Part shown: piece by piece, positions 26,701-37,064 of the stretch
How positions within the stretch are numbered: the stretch's first letter is position 1
Layout of the letters: each line of letters starts with the position of its first letter
DNA from: Emydura subglobosa
Taxonomy: Eukaryota; Chordata; Testudines; Chelidae
DNA length: 64,000 bases
Reading direction: 5' to 3'
Assembly (NCBI GenBank): GCA_007922225.1
Contig: ML679970.1
Span: forward strand, 25,970,631 to 26,034,630
Notes under the pieces: generated by a model
The model's input: the letters and a program-made list of their open reading frames with translations, nothing else
Database searches by the model: none
Told to the model about the DNA's origin: nothing
Program-made: the position numbers and the translations under genes

Positions 26701-29700
26701 GGCCGGGCTCCCCCACCGGCCTGGGGCTGGATCGTCCCTGCACGTCCCCCCGGGCCCGCATCAAGCCCTGCTCTCCCGCTGCCCCGGCCGTGCCCCGCCG
26801 CCCAGCTCTGGGCTCTCAGCGCTCCCGGCACCATCCCGGTGACATGGGGAATCCCAGGGCGAGCTGGGGCGAGGGGGATGCCAAGGGCCAGGCCTGCTCT
26901 GGTGTGGCAGGAGTTCCCCGCCCCCGAGTCAGGAAGCAAAGACCCCCGTGTCCCCAGGTGCATCCCGTTCTCCCAGTATCTCCTCCCCGTGAAGGTCCTT
27001 AGACACCCTGATTCCTGATCTTCACCACCACCTCTTGATCGTCTCTTTGATCAGCTGAACATTTGGAGCACTTCAAGCCTTAGTGAGAGATTTATTCTCC
27101 ATCAGGTCGGCAGCTCCTTTCTGCACCACCTTCAGTTTTTCAAGCTGTGGCCCCTAGAAGCGGACACACTGTCCCAGTGCGGGTCTCACCCGTGCCGTAT
27201 GCTCCTGCTTACACCTACCCTGCTCACAGGTTGGGTGACTCCAAGGGACACCTTAGTTCTTTTTGCCACAGCATCATATTGGGAGTTCGTGGTCAGTTGC
27301 TTATTGCTGGACAGTATCCGGAGTCACTACTTTCCGTCATGTAGTTCCCGCTCTGTCGGCGCAGCCTGTCCTGCTCCTGTTTGGCTGTTTTAAAACGCAT
27401 TGTGTCTGAAAGTGACCTGCTTCCCAACCAGTCCCGCTTGCTTTGTATGACAGCTGGTATTTACTAATCTGCATATTGTCTGCACATTTGATCAACATGG
27501 ATTTTATATGCATTGCAGGCTCCAAGCACCGAGGCCGGGGCCCCCTGGTCTCTCCAGCTCCGGACCCCCACCAGCTCTTTGACGACACCAGTGCTGGCTT
27601 CCCCCAGGCACAAAGCGCCCCCGCCTCAGGAATCGACATGGGCTTCAACACCCTCTTGGCTGACCCAATGGCCAACGTGGCCGTGGCCTATGGCTCCTCC
27701 ATCGCCAGCCAGGGCAAGGACATTGTCCACAAGGAGGTATGGAGAGACGGGGACAGACAAGACCAAGATCACCATGCTGCACAGAGCTTGAATGGCGGGC
27801 TGAGCAGATTGGGGGTGCTGAATGTTCTGCAACCCTTGGAGCCTGCATAGCCTATGCCCCCATGGTGGGGAGAGCCTTCCCCTACTCTGACAGCACCCAC
27901 CTTGCAGGGTAGAGGGAACTGAGTCTACATGGCCCTTTCACAAAGGGGAGCGCCGTCTGCTTGTTAAAGTGGGTGATCTGTGTGTCAAGACTCCTGGGTT
28001 CTTTTCCCAGCTCTGGGAGGGGACTGGACTTGGGGGCCAGGACTCCTGGGTTTGATACCTGGCTGTGGTAGGGGAATGGGATCTAAGTGGATTAGCGATG
28101 GGATAGGATGGGAGCCAGGACTCCTGGGTTCTCTTTTTGCCTCCATTTCTTCTCTGTACATTGGATATGGCCCCACAGAAGAATGGGGAGGTGTCGTTAA
28201 TTAACTAGTGATGGGCTTCGTCCTGTGAGGAGGCGTTTCTCCCCCTCCCCACCCAGCACAATAAGCCCCTGTCACTATCCTCCATCCCCACCAGTTCTGC
28301 CCAGTGTAGTAACCCCCTCATGCAGCCTGGTGTGATAACCTTGCCATTAACCACCTCTGCTCCACCCAATATGATAGCCCCCCATTATATCCCACAGCAC
28401 AGCCTCCTGCTCTTCCTCTCACAATAGCACCCAGGACACCTCTCCGGTGCTATAACCCTGTCGCTCTTCCTGCACAGATCCACAGGTTCATGTCCGTGAA
28501 CAAGCTCAAGCATTTATTTGCTGTAGACACCGCCTATGTGGCCAAGAAGCTGGCACTGCTGCTCTTCCCCTATGCACACCAGGTACTGTACACCCTGATG
28601 CACGAGTTATGGGGTCTCAGAGCAGGCCTTGGGGCTGAGCGCCAGGACTCCTGAGTTCTATCCCTAGCTCTGGGAGGAGATTGCCATTTAGGGGGATAGT
28701 GCGGGAATTTCCCAGGGAGCTAGGACTCCTGGATTCTAGTTGTGGTTCTCCCATTGACTCAACTACATGACCCTGTTGTTGTCTGTGCCTCAGTTTCCCG
28801 TTTCATGGATAAGGGTCTGTAAGGATTAGAAGCAGTATTTAATCACTCTCTCTTCTCTTTAGAACTGGGAGGTTCGGTATAGCAGGGACACACCCCTGAC
28901 ACCCCGGCAGGACATCAATGCACCTGACCTGTACATCCCCAGTGAGTATGATCAAACAGAGGGGCCGTGGGTCAGCAAATACTGACAAGGAGGGGCCTCT
29001 CCTCCTAGCCCAGGTTAGTCAGGTCTGATGCCCTCCACTCTCAGCCCTACCCACCCCAACTCCAGGGACCAGTAGCCACGTCCTGCTGTCCCTCCTCCCT
29101 CTTCTCCTAGGACTTGTAGCTAGGATCTAATGGACCCCCTTTTTCTGTCTGAATTTAGTGCCGAGAGAGCTGAGAGTCTGAATCTAGTGCTGAGAGAGCA
29201 GTTGGTGGATGTGAAAGAAGGGGGGGGGGGGGTCGTGTATGGGGATGGGTGGATGGACAGACTGCCCAGTCAGACAGACATTGCTAGCACTGCCCTCTGG
29301 GAGGCTGATCCCCTCCTCTTACATTCCCTGTCACTGCCTCAGTGGAAGCTCTAGCTCATGCCTCATCCGTGTGTTTGTTTCAGGCATGGCCTTTATCACA
29401 TACATCCTGCTGGCCGGTATGGCCCTAGGTCTGCAGCAGAGGTGAGTCCTGCTTCCCTGGAACCCCCCAACCTCTGAGCTCACCCTTCCCCCACAGGCTC
29501 TCCCCTTGCAGGCAGCGCTGACCCCAGTGCCCCAGGACAGTTTCTTTTGTCCCACTGACTCCCAGGTGTTGAGGATCCCCTGGTGTTTTCCCCAAGAGCT
29601 GAAGTGTGAACCCAGGTGTCCTCCTGGCCAAGTTCCAGGTTGGGTGACTTCCACCTGTCTCTAAATCCCTGCTATGGTTTCAGTCAGTTGCAGGATTCTC

Positions 29701-31323
29701 CCCTACTTCCTCTCTCAGGCTCAGGTGTAGCTTAGCTATGTGCTGGTAAACAGCCCACGTACCCCACCCCAGAGGTGGCTGCATCTCAGTGCCAGGCAAG
29801 GGATCTCTGCATAAATAGCACCTGTGCCCCAGCCCAGAGGCAGATATTAAGGCTGGTTCACTGTCATGGTTCCCTGGCAGGTTCTCCCCGGAGGTGCTGG
29901 GTATGTGTGCCAGCACTGCTTTCGTGTGGGTCATTATTGAAGTCCTCGCCCTGCTGCTGAGCCTGTACCTAGTGACGGTGCAAAGCGACCTCACGCCCTT
30001 CGACCTGCTGGCCTACAGTGGTTACAAATACGTGGGGTGAGTGCAATAGGTACAAGCCAGCTGGAAGGAGGGGGGCAGGCAGTGCCAGGCAGCTCCTGGG
30101 GGGGGGAGTTTCCAGGCTACAAATGTGGGGGTGGGGTTACAGAAAACTAGGCTGAAATGGACATTGACAAATTTATTTCAGCTGTGCTCAAAATGCATTT
30201 GGAGAAGCTGCCGCAGGGCATCATGGGAATCGTATTCTGGAAGCCTCCAGCCCCCATTCTCCACTTATGCCACTGTCCCTCACACAGACATCATCTCCTC
30301 TGGGATGCAGGGGAAGGAGAGGGTGGTGCTGGAGGGGGGTTGGGAGTTCTGCCAGGAGCGGGGTGGCTGGATGGGGGGAAGCTGGGAGTGGGTCTGAGGT
30401 GTCTGGCTGGGATCTAGGGCCGGATGAGGTGGTGCTGAGGAGGGAGGCTGGGGTGTTTGGCTGGATGGGGTGACGCTGAGGGCGGCTCTCAGGGGTCCCA
30501 CCAGGATCAGGGAGTGTACTGGATGGGGTGATGCTAGAGGAGGGGAGCTGGCACATCCATGCAGGGAAGGGAGATGTGGGGAGTCCCCCCTCACTGCCTG
30601 GCCCTGCTCTCCCCAACTCTGTTTCCTCCAGGATGATCCTGGCTGTGCTGGGAGGGCTGCTTTTTGGCAGTGACGGATATTATGTGGCCCTGGCTTGGAC
30701 GTCCTGTGCCCTCATGTACTTCCTGGTGAGTGTGGGACCCTAGATGGACACCTACAACCTGCGTAACCCCATAGGGACAGCCCCTATACAGACACCTAGG
30801 GACCTCAACTCATTCCCAGTGCCCTGTCTGCCAATCCCAGCTGCAGAGGGTTGGGGGAGGAGGAGCTTTTGAACATGGGGCATCAGCCCCAGGGCATCAT
30901 GGGACTTGATAATGGCTCCCTCAGCCATTGTAGCTGCAATGTCCAACTTGCCCCCAGGGGGGCAGCGCAGTCCCCACAATCCCGGGAGCTGGGGATTGAG
31001 GTGGTGAGGCAGGAGGCTGGGCACAGAGTAGCATGAGGAGAAGGAGTGGGGGTGGGTGGTTACCAGGCCATCCCCACGTGTAAAGCTGTCTCCCCACAGA
31101 TCAGGTGGGGACAGGGAGAGTCGACAAGGGCGGTGGATTACACCTGTCTAACCTTGTCTTCCTCCAGGCACGCTCCCTGCGGATGAAGCTTCACCCCTCA
31201 CTGGCACCGGATGGGATGGGACACCCTGGGGGCAGTGGGCGCGGTCAGACCTATGTCACCCTGGGGGCTGCTGCCTGCCAGCCACTCATCGTCTACTGGC
31301 TCACCTTCCACCTGGTCCGCTGA
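26366..31323 (+). CDS. YIF1A: YIF1A, Yip1-interacting factor homolog A, complete, eight exons
   Basis: Exons: 26,366-26,396; 27,519-27,736; 28,478-28,582; 28,863-28,941; 29,384-29,441; 29,881-30,036; 30,632-30,725; 31,168-31,323. All introns are GT-AG and phases agree, giving 298 aa (human 293). The cytosolic N-terminal half contains [26 protein letters not shown] and the conserved [12 protein letters not shown]. The C-terminal half has about five hydrophobic segments, starting at [16 protein letters not shown] (146-161) and ending [26 protein letters not shown]1 proteins pair with YIPF5/Yip1 in ER-Golgi and ERGIC membranes and assist vesicle transport and Golgi integrity. The paralogue YIF1B was considered; the MAYHQGYGG start and the neighbours support YIF1A. 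The gene is divergent from TMEM151A and convergent with CNIH2. Confidence 0.96.
27000..27510 (-). mobile_element. Antisense CR1 LINE fragment in YIF1A intron 1
   Basis: The words 'cagctcctttctgcaccacc', 'tttttcaagctgtggcccct', 'ttggctgttttaaaacgc', 'atctgcatattgtctgcaca' and 'tgatcaacatggattttata' resemble CR1 on the opposite strand. It runs up to the exon 2 acceptor. The assignment of its 3' limit is approximate. Confidence 0.55.
27519..27736 (+). CDS. YIF1A: YIF1A exon 2
   Basis: Residues 11-83: [19 protein letters not shown] at the start, GKDIVHKE at the end; donor GTATGG. The exon directly follows an antisense CR1 fragment that occupies the end of intron 1. Confidence 0.93.
27985..28165 (+). 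repeat. Three head-to-tail SINE-head copies in YIF1A intron 2
   Basis: 'actcctgggttcttttccc', 'aggactcctgggtttgatacc' and 'aggactcctgggttctcttt' are spaced about 60-70 bp with 'agctctgggaggggac' between them. This looks like a tandem expansion of a tRNA-derived SINE head. Confidence 0.6.
28478..28582 (+). CDS. YIF1A: YIF1A exon 3
   Basis: Residues 84-118, [20 protein letters not shown] followed by [15 protein letters not shown]; the most conserved cytosolic block of the family. Confidence 0.95.
28640..28840 (+). repeat. MIR-like SINE in YIF1A intron 3
   Basis: SINE head 'ccaggactcctgagttctat', then a second head with a MIR body 'ctgtgcctcagtttcccgtttc' and 'aaggattagaagcagta'. It ends just before exon 4. 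Confidence 0.6.
28863..28941 (+). CDS. YIF1A: YIF1A exon 4
   Basis: Residues 119-144, [20 protein letters not shown] then PDLYIP, ending with one base of a split serine codon before GTGAGT. Confidence 0.94.
29384..29441 (+). CDS. YIF1A: YIF1A exon 5
   Basis: Residues 145-163, first membrane segment [18 protein letters not shown], ending in a split arginine codon (AG|G). Confidence 0.94.
29766..29850. repeat. GC-rich short repeat (family A) in YIF1A intron 5
   Basis: 'cagaggtggctgcatctcag', 'tgccaggcaagggatctctg' and 'cataaatagcacctg' followed by a second 'cagcccagaggcagat'. The same unit recurs at 34,165, 46,095, 49,585, 57,070 and 58,865. Confidence 0.55.
29881..30036 (+). CDS. YIF1A: YIF1A exon 6
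   Basis: Residues 164-215, [20 protein letters not shown] then [11 protein letters not shown] (second membrane segment) and the loop [11 protein letters not shown]. Confidence 0.95.
30632..30725 (+). CDS. YIF1A: YIF1A exon 7
   Basis: Residues 216-247, [20 protein letters not shown] then [11 protein letters not shown]; third and fourth membrane segments. Confidence 0.95.
31168..31323 (+). CDS. YIF1A: YIF1A exon 8 (terminal coding)
   Basis: Residues 248-298 and TGA. The linker [19 protein letters not shown] is longer and more glycine-rich than I recall in human; the final segment is [20 protein letters not shown]. Confidence 0.95.
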   Translation, partial: ARSLRMKLHPSLAPDGMGHPGGSGRGQTYVTLGAAACQPLIVYWLTFHLVR

Positions 31324-31790
31324 GATGGGGGCAGTGTGGCGCCCGGGGGATAGTTCGTCCTAAACACATGGACTCCTGGGACTGCCCCCAGACATACCGG
31401 CACCCAGAACACACCCCCTCTGATGCACAGATGCCTGGGACCACACACATCGCTGAAGCATGGACACCTCAGACCCCCTTGGCGGGGCTGGCAGCCAGGA
31501 CTCCGGGGTTCTATCCCCAACTGGCTGGGTGACGTGAGGCGAATCCCTTCCCCTGCCGATGCCTCAGTTTCACACTCACTATGAAGGAGGGATGATAACA
31601 CTAACCTGCCCTTTGCCACTCACCCAGCCAGATCACCACGGGTGCAGGGCCCTAACCTCTGCCTCCCTTCTGCTCTTGGGTATCTGGCCCCCCATCCCCT
31701 GGGACGGAAAGTACCCCCAAAACAGTGTTTCTAGCACAACGGTGTTTTCCTGGAAAACTCCCATCAAAACCCAACATTAGGGGAGTAGGG

Positions 31791-31796
31791 AATAAA
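31791..31796 (+). terminator. YIF1A: YIF1A poly(A) signal
   Basis: AATAAA 468 bp after the YIF1A stop codon, followed by 'ctatgtgtcagtgttgg', a GT-rich downstream element. It implies a 3' UTR of about 490 bp. Confidence 0.75.
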
Positions 31797-32094
31797 CACT
31801 CCTGACTAACCTGCGGTCTATGTGTCAGTGTTGGACCCAGGGAGGTAGGGGATCTGTGCAGCAGGGAGTGGTTCAGTGGCCCTATAGGGGGTACTGTGGC
31901 CCTACTGTCAATGCTGGCCTCAGTGCCCAGGCATGGAGCTGGGACGTGCGGTGCTGCAGGAAGCAGGGTGGGGGCTCAGTAGGCAAAATGTTCTATCCCT
32001 GCAGGTGTTGTGGATCCCCCCTATGCACACGCAATACTAGCAGTGCCCCTTGTTCCCAGCCTGAAGCCATTCTTCTATTTCTGTCCTATTTGTA

Positions 32095-32600
32095 GAACCA
32101 CAGATTATCTCTCGCAGAATCGTAGACACGTAGGGCTGGAAGGGACACTCAGATCAGCCTGCTGCTCTGAGGCAGAACCAAGTACACCTAGGAATCATCT
32201 AGTGTGACCTCCGGTATGACACAGGCCATAGGATTGCCCTGAATTAATTCCTGTTTGAACTAGAGCAGATATTTTGGGGAAAAAATCCAATCTTGATTTT
32301 AAAATTGCCACCTTAGGCAATTATGAATTAATATTTAATATTAATTATTAAATTGTTTTTTAAAAGTGCCGTATTTCCTGTCTGAATTTGTCTAATGTGA
32401 GCTTCCAGCCATCAGATCATGTTAGAGCTGTGGCAGCTAGATAGAAGAGCTCAGTGTTAGCCAAGTTTTGGTCCCTGTGTAAGTACTTTAGAGTGCGATC
32501 AAGACATCATGCGTTAGTTTGACAGGATCTGTTTTCCATAAACCCATGTTGATTGACTTTCATTATAACATGCCTTCAGGTCTGCATTGGGTGAGTTCCA
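32095..32600. mobile_element. CR1-type LINE fragment mosaic
   Basis: 'cgtagggctggaagggacac', 'gaggcagaaccaagtacacc' and 'catctagtgtgacctccgg' are typical CR1 3'-region words. Around 32,520 'tccataaacccatgttgatt' follows, also a CR1-type segment. It is broken, with no open frame. Confidence 0.65.
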
Positions 32601-34164
32601 CTGTGTTGCTGCTGGCTCTGCGCTGTGCCCGTTTGCCCAGCACTTTAACCCCTGTCACCACTGCAGCCCAGGGATGCTGGAGCACAGGGATGAGGGGGAG
32701 AGCAGACAGGGAGATAATCTTCATTCTGCCTGCAGGGCTGGTCGTGTTGTCATGCTGCCTCTTGCCGCCAGGCGTCCGTCTGAGATCCCAGCACTCACGG
32801 CCCCTTGCTCGCAGGAGCAAATGGAGGGAGATGTTACTGAATCCCCATAAACTTTCCTCAGCAGATGCCCCCAATTATGAGCAAGGGACTCCTGTATGGC
32901 CGCGAGCAGCTATAGGTTTCACTACACAGCTTGCCAGGTCCCCTCAAGCCTGAGCCACAGCCCTCTGCAAACCCAGCCCTGGGCCCCCCGCCCCCCAGCC
33001 TCAGTTTCTCTTAGTTAATTGCTCATCATCCCCTTGCAACCCTTCCAGTCCACCACACGTAATGCTGCAATGCTGACCTCAACAGGTGGGGGAGACTGCC
33101 TCATCCCCAGCTGGTCCTCTTCCCTCCCCCCTTCCCACCATCACTTCCGTTCACCATGAATCCAGCACCTCAACCTTCAGTCTGTGTGGCTGGGTGGCGA
33201 TGAGATAGTGGCGCTGCCCTCTCCCCCACCACCCTCTGGATCTGAGCAACTTCCCCACCTTCCAATCATCCTGCTTCTGACAGATCTGGATGCTGCTGGT
33301 TCATCTAAATAAGCAGAGATCTTGCAGGGTGAATGGGGTGTGAACTGTCCCCCCCCCCCCCCCGCGAGTGAGCTAAGAATAGACCCCAGCAGTCCTGACA
33401 TCCAGCTCTCTGGTCGCCCCAGTAGCTCCACTGCCCCTCCAGCTTCAAGAACTAAAACCCAGAATGCCTGACACCCAGCCCCCACCCCTCTGACCAACAA
33501 ACAGCGCCCCCCAGCTGGGACCAGATCTGCAGCCCTGGCTCCCAGTGGCACCAGATGTAACACTGATGCACCTTGCACAAGGACCATCGCCCATGCCCAT
33601 AAGCCAGCACTCCTGGGAGCAAAAGGCCCCACAATCCATTCCCCCCACACCAATGTGTCCGTCCCCCTGCCACTCTCCTCAGGGCTGGCTTGGCTCTGGC
33701 AACCCACCACCCACCCAGAGGGCTAGCGCGTAGGCCACAAACATACTCCTGTTTCCCCCTGCCCAGGTGTGTGCATGTTAACTAGTCTGCTTTGTTTAAT
33801 GGGGCAATGGAGCAAATCGAGGCCAAACCCACTGGTTTTGATTGGGGGGGGCAGAACTGCACTGGGCAATGTGGGGGGAAGGGGAGTTGACGACAGCCCC
33901 AGGGCAGGCAGCTGGGGTCCCATAGGTGGAGCTCGTGTGTGTGTGGGGGGGGGGGGTGTGTGTCAGGTGCTGATTCACCTAAGCAGATTAAATCCATCAA
34001 GCAGCTCATGGCTAATGTGCTGGAGCAAGTAGGGAGGGTCGTGAGCACTGGCCATTATATAACCGCTCCCAACCCCTACCGCCACATCACCCCTCCCCAA
34101 AAAAAAATGCAGAGCGGTCACGTCTCCATGCCAGGCACGGGGGAGACACCCTCGACCCCGCCTC

Positions 34165-34300
34165 CCGCACCTCCAGAGGCAGCTGTCATTCACTGCCGGG
34201 CGAGGGAATCCCTGTATAAACAGCCGGCGAGCCCCACGCCAGAGGCAGCCGCAGCACAGCGCCAGGCGAAGGCTCCCTGTATCTGTGGCAGTGAAGGAAC
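34165..34300. repeat. GC-rich short repeat (family A), two units
   Basis: 'ccagaggcagctgtcattca', 'ccgggcgagggaatccctgt' and 'ataaacagccggcgagcccc' are followed by a second 'gccagaggcagccgcagcac' unit about 65 bp on. Confidence 0.55.
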
Positions 34301-35033
34301 GTATTCCCAGTGGATCAAAGCCTGGGGGCAGTGGCACTTTGCCAGTGCAGGGTTCTCGCTCGCGCTCATCTGCGCTCCCTGGCAGCATGGTGACAAATGT
34401 GATCTGAGACAGGAATTTCCCTGATGAGAAATGTTGGATAAATGGCCCAGAAAACAGCAGCTGCTGATTATTCTCTAGCGCTTCAAAGCGCTTTGCAGAC
34501 ACACAACTGCCCCAGGAGAGAATTTGCCTGATCTCATTATGGAGGGGAAACATGTCAGAGAAGCGGCTAAGCCCTGCAGGACCCCTGGCTCTCAAACGCC
34601 CCCCCAACCACCAACTCCTGCCCTAGTGGGGTGCCAAAGCCCCTTGCCCTGACTCTACCCCCAATCCGCTTCCTACAGCTGGGGAAAGAAGCCAGGACGC
34701 CCTGCCTAGGGTCCAGACGGGGGGGGGTGTCCCTAGACCTGACTGGCTGGGCTCCCCATAGGGACAGAGCTTGCTGCTTACACTGTGACTATGACCCTTC
34801 TGCCCACAGGCCACAGTTGCATGGCTGCTAGAAGGTTTTGGGGGGGGGGGGGTGGGGGCTGGTTTGGGGAGAGCACGGGGGGGGGGGGGATCATGGGGGA
34901 CAGTGTGGGGGAAGGGACTTGGCCTGGGCTGAGACAGTGCACCTGTGCCCGCAGGTGTGTACACCCCCAATAGCAGTGCCCAGCTGCAGGATGGGGATGC
35001 ACGTCTCAGCCGGTCAGGCTTTGGGGGGTGTGG

Positions 35034-35064
<31 letters not shown>

Positions 35065-35072
35065 CGAGCGAA
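35034..35072. repeat. (GT)n(GA)n microsatellite
   Basis: 'gtgtgtgtgtgagagagaga' continues as GA repeats, ending 'gcgagcgaatgag'. It is a compound dinucleotide tract. Confidence 0.9.
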
Positions 35073-35639
35073 TGAGAGCAGGGATGCTAGGATTGCCAAC
35101 AATCCCTTATTACTGTTTCCCCTTAGGGTGTCAGCTCTGTGCACCAAGCTGGGGAGTTGCTGAGCGCGGCAAAAAGCAGCAAGCAATACCCTGGTGACTG
35201 GAGGTGAGTCCTACTCGGTCATAATAGCGGGAGGTGAGGTAGGGTGCTGAGAAAACAGGCCCTTAGTTTGGAAATACAGGGTTAGCATCTCTACGCAGAA
35301 GGCCAATGCGCTGTCTCACAGCAAAGCAGCTCCCCACTGCCATGGGGCTGGGAGCAGACATCCCCAGGAGGCTGGGATTGGTGGGGAGGGGCTGCCCAGC
35401 TCCTCACCCCCCCCCCAAACGGGGCAGTACCAGAGAAAGCCTCTCCCAGCCCTGGCAATGTGCCTCCTGCCCTTGGGAGGCAAAGTCTGGGCCTCGCCAG
35501 CCCCTCTCCTGTGGCTGTGGCGGCGGGTAATGAAGCACCGTGGCAGAAGACCATATGGGGATTGGTGCCCCTAGAGTGGCCCACGTCCCCGTCCCTGCCC
35601 CCAGAAACCAGCCAGACACCCCCACCTTGGGGCCGGTTT

Positions 35640-35770
35640 GGAGCCAAAATCCCCCCCTGAAGGGGAAAGGCCCCGTGTCCCATTCCCTCCCCTGTACCAG
35701 CCAGACCCCCTGCCCTGGGGCTGGATCAGAGCCAATGCTCCCTGCTGGCCCCATGGCTCAGTTACAGACA
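35640..35770. repeat. GC-rich short repeat (family B)
   Basis: 'tgaaggggaaaggccccgtg', 'tcccattccc', 'ccagccagaccccctg' and 'ggctggatcagagccaatgc' match the unit in the TMEM151A intron. Confidence 0.55.
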
Positions 35771-35806
35771 CCAGAAGGGTGATGGGTTGTTTTTTTTTTG
35801 CAAGTT

Positions 35807-35812
35807 TTTATT
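35807..35812 (-). terminator. CNIH2: CNIH2 poly(A) signal
   Basis: AATAAA on the minus strand, about 1.2 kb beyond the CNIH2 stop codon. It implies a 3' UTR of roughly 1.25 kb that contains a G21 run (minus-strand C21) at 36,384-36,404. Confidence 0.55.
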
Positions 35813-36383
35813 CAGCCACAAAGTTGAGGATTTTTTATCCAGTGTTTCTTTTTTTACACAAATGCCCCGTGGGGGGGGAGGCAATGGGAAGGGATTCCCC
35901 CATACACTGTGGATGGCTCTAGCACCTGGGTCCCTTTCTCTCCCGGTCTGACTCCAGGTGGGGTGGGGTGGAATCCCCTCCCTCTAAAACCAGGGCCTCT
36001 TCCCCAACACCACCAGCACCGAGCCCTGAACAGGTCCCCAAATGGGATACACAGGGACCTCAGGCCAGATAACAGGGCACCCACCCCACACACAGGGACC
36101 CCCCACCCCAATGGCCCAAACTTGAGTGCCCCCCAAAAAATCCTCCCCCAATTTGGCAATGAGAAGGTAGGTTGGGGGGCCCTAACATTTTAGGGGGGAG
36201 CTGGTGGGTGTGTCATTGTTCAGCCTTGATCCCTTTCCCCTCAGGGTCTATTTAAGGCATCCCCTGAACCCCCAGCCCCCTCATCCAGACAATAACTCCT
36301 GCTAACAAATTCAACATCACAGCCACACAGAAATACCCTGCCACGCCCTGGGGTGTGTGGGGTTTGGGCCAACCCTGGGGTTT

Positions 36384-36404
36384 GGGGGGGGGGGGGGGGG
36401 GGGG
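36384..36404 (+). repeat. G21 homopolymer in the CNIH2 3' UTR
   Basis: A run of 21 G on the plus strand (C on the transcript). Its true length may be uncertain because of assembly or replication slippage. Confidence 0.85.
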
Positions 36405-37036
36405 TCCCCACAGGGTGTGGGGAGATCCTGGGTGGGTCACACCCCCTGGATTAGATAATCTGCCCAGATGTAAATGTGTCGAATAGAATAGCCTCCCTGG
36501 CCCTGTGCTGGGGACACCAACCCTGACCCCCTTGCGTTATAATGACACTGCAGGGGAGGAGTAGCCAGCTCACCTACCCCCTAAGAGGCAGGGTGCCCCC
36601 TCCTCCTCCCTTCCCCCCCCAACAGAAAGACTCACAAAGGGGAGTGCTGGGGGCTCATCCTGCCCCAGCTGCGTTGGGGGCTCCAGCGCTGGCCGCGATC
36701 ACAGAGGTGGGGAAGGTATGGCTGGGAGGAGATGCTCTCCCCCTCTCACAGGTGCTGCAGATACGAGGGGGCAGCAGGGTTTACTGAGTCACTCAAAACG
36801 TGGGGCGGCCCTAGTACGGGGAGGCCCAACATCTGATCCTGCGAGTTGTCCAACGATGGTGCAGAGCCTCAAATGCGTGGGGGGCGGAGCATCAGGCCCA
36901 CGGGGGTGTTGGATTTTCAGGGCCCCCCATGTTCCCAGCATCTCTTGTGCTCTCCTAGAAACAGCTGGTTGGGGGTGAACCCAGGAGTCCAGGAGCAGCC
37001 ATTGACGCAATTGTGGGGGCCCCCCACTCAGTCCTC

Positions 37037-37064
37037 TTAGAAACTCACCAAAGTATAAACCATA
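37037..37064 (-). CDS. CNIH2: CNIH2 exon 6 (terminal coding)
   Basis: Only 28 coding bases: completes Ser152, then MVYTLVSF and TAA. The acceptor CTTTCTCTCCCCAG is clear. Confidence 0.95.

Larger units (their letters stand above)
31815..35806. other. Convergent intergenic region between YIF1A and CNIH2
   Basis: About 4 kb separate the two poly(A) signals. It holds CR1 pieces (32,095-32,600), homopolymer C and G runs (33,350; 33,940; 34,840), family A repeats (34,165-34,300), a GA run (35,040) and a family B repeat (35,640). No conserved exon was seen on either strand. Confidence 0.6.

Noticed and set aside
26169..26963. 264-residue minus-strand frame in the YIF1A CpG-rich region
   Set aside because: Composition-driven frame in CpG-rich sequence with R/G/A/P bias; no motif.
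33177..33710. 177-residue minus-strand frame
   Set aside because: No domain, spans a C14 homopolymer and SINE-like words, and lies in convergent intergenic sequence.
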